Assembly (NCBI GenBank): GCA_903912795.1
Contig: CAIWIS010000505.1
Coordinates: forward strand, 1 to 5,046
Origin: an uncultured Bacteroidales bacterium
Lineage (GTDB): Bacteria; Bacteroidota; Bacteroidia; Bacteroidales; Paludibacteraceae
Direction: 5' to 3'
DNA length: 5,046 bases
Numbering within the stretch: position 1 is the stretch's first letter; every line of letters begins with the position of its first letter. The translations under genes were made by a program, and so were the position numbers. Positions 4,926 to 5,046 of the stretch are shown piece after piece. The notes beneath the pieces are model-generated. The model did no database searches. It was not told the origin of the DNA and was given only the letters and a program-made list of their open reading frames with translations.

Positions 4926-5046
4926 TTATTTAGCATGTTCAACACATACAATAATGGAATTATTATTCACTTCGGCAAAACCACCATCGATTTCGATATG
5001 CTGTTCCTCGGCATTTGTTTTATATATAACGCTGCCTTTACTTAAT
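4926..5046 (-). CDS. atpC: ATP synthase epsilon subunit, C-terminal end (gene runs off the right edge)
   Basis: Epsilon joins gamma to the c-ring in the central stalk. The visible 39 residues, read from 5045 to the TAA at 4928-4926, include GSVIYKTNAEEQHIEIDGGF followed by AEVNNNSIIVCVEHAK. This matches the end of the epsilon beta-sandwich (E. coli YLSGGILEVQPGNVTVLAD). The protein stops 16 residues after the IDGGF motif, so the two-helix C-terminal domain of about 50 residues found in E. coli epsilon is missing. The natural stop and the close packing against the next gene (3 bp) argue against a frameshift. Short epsilon subunits of this kind are known in Bacteroidetes and green sulfur bacteria. 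The start lies outside the window. Confidence 0.92.
   Translation of the reverse strand, partial: LSKGSVIYKTNAEEQHIEIDGGFAEVNNNSIIVCVEHAK

Noticed and set aside
1..5046. CRISPR array, tRNA, rRNA or insertion sequence
   Set aside because: No direct repeats with regular spacers, no cloverleaf-like segment and no transposase-like frame were seen; coding genes fill nearly all of the window.

Overview
The window carries most of one F1Fo ATP synthase operon, with every gene on the minus strand. In transcription order (right to left) it reads: atpC (epsilon, 3' end only), a small four-helix membrane protein, atpB (a), atpE (c), atpF (b), atpH (delta), atpA (alpha) and atpG (gamma, 5' part only). 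atpD (beta) would be expected just beyond the right edge and the rest of atpG beyond the left edge. No open reading frame on the plus strand looks real; those present are shadows of conserved ATP synthase genes.

The host is most likely a member of the Bacteroidetes (Bacteroidota). This rests on four points: the order C-X-B-E-F-H-A-G, with epsilon ahead of the Fo genes; an a subunit of about 354 residues with a secreted N-terminal extension; an epsilon subunit that stops at the end of its beta-sandwich; and AT-rich starts with little or no Shine-Dalgarno sequence. The genus cannot be told from this window.

The right part (4926-5046) is the end of atpC, followed after 3 bp by the membrane protein (4527-4922), whose TGA overlaps the atpB ATG by one base. 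A 114-bp spacer then separates atpB from atpE. The left part is atpE-atpF (7-bp gap), atpF-atpH (33-bp gap), atpH-atpA (41-bp gap) and atpA-atpG (73-bp gap). Together the genes encode the c-ring and a subunit for proton passage, the b and delta stator, the alpha catalytic-head subunit, and part of the central stalk. Ion-site residues argue for proton rather than sodium coupling.

The enzyme itself is conventional. The less ordinary material is in the spacers. Three copies of a C/G-rich hairpin element lie at 371-400, 3363-3394 and 3432-3460, two of them inverted within the atpB-atpE spacer. Two in-phase short tandem arrays flank atpA: a heptamer array at 1986-2020 and an octamer array at 334-366. 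Both alternate G and A at one position from unit to unit. I did not find a previously undescribed system; these spacer repeats are the best candidates for a second look.
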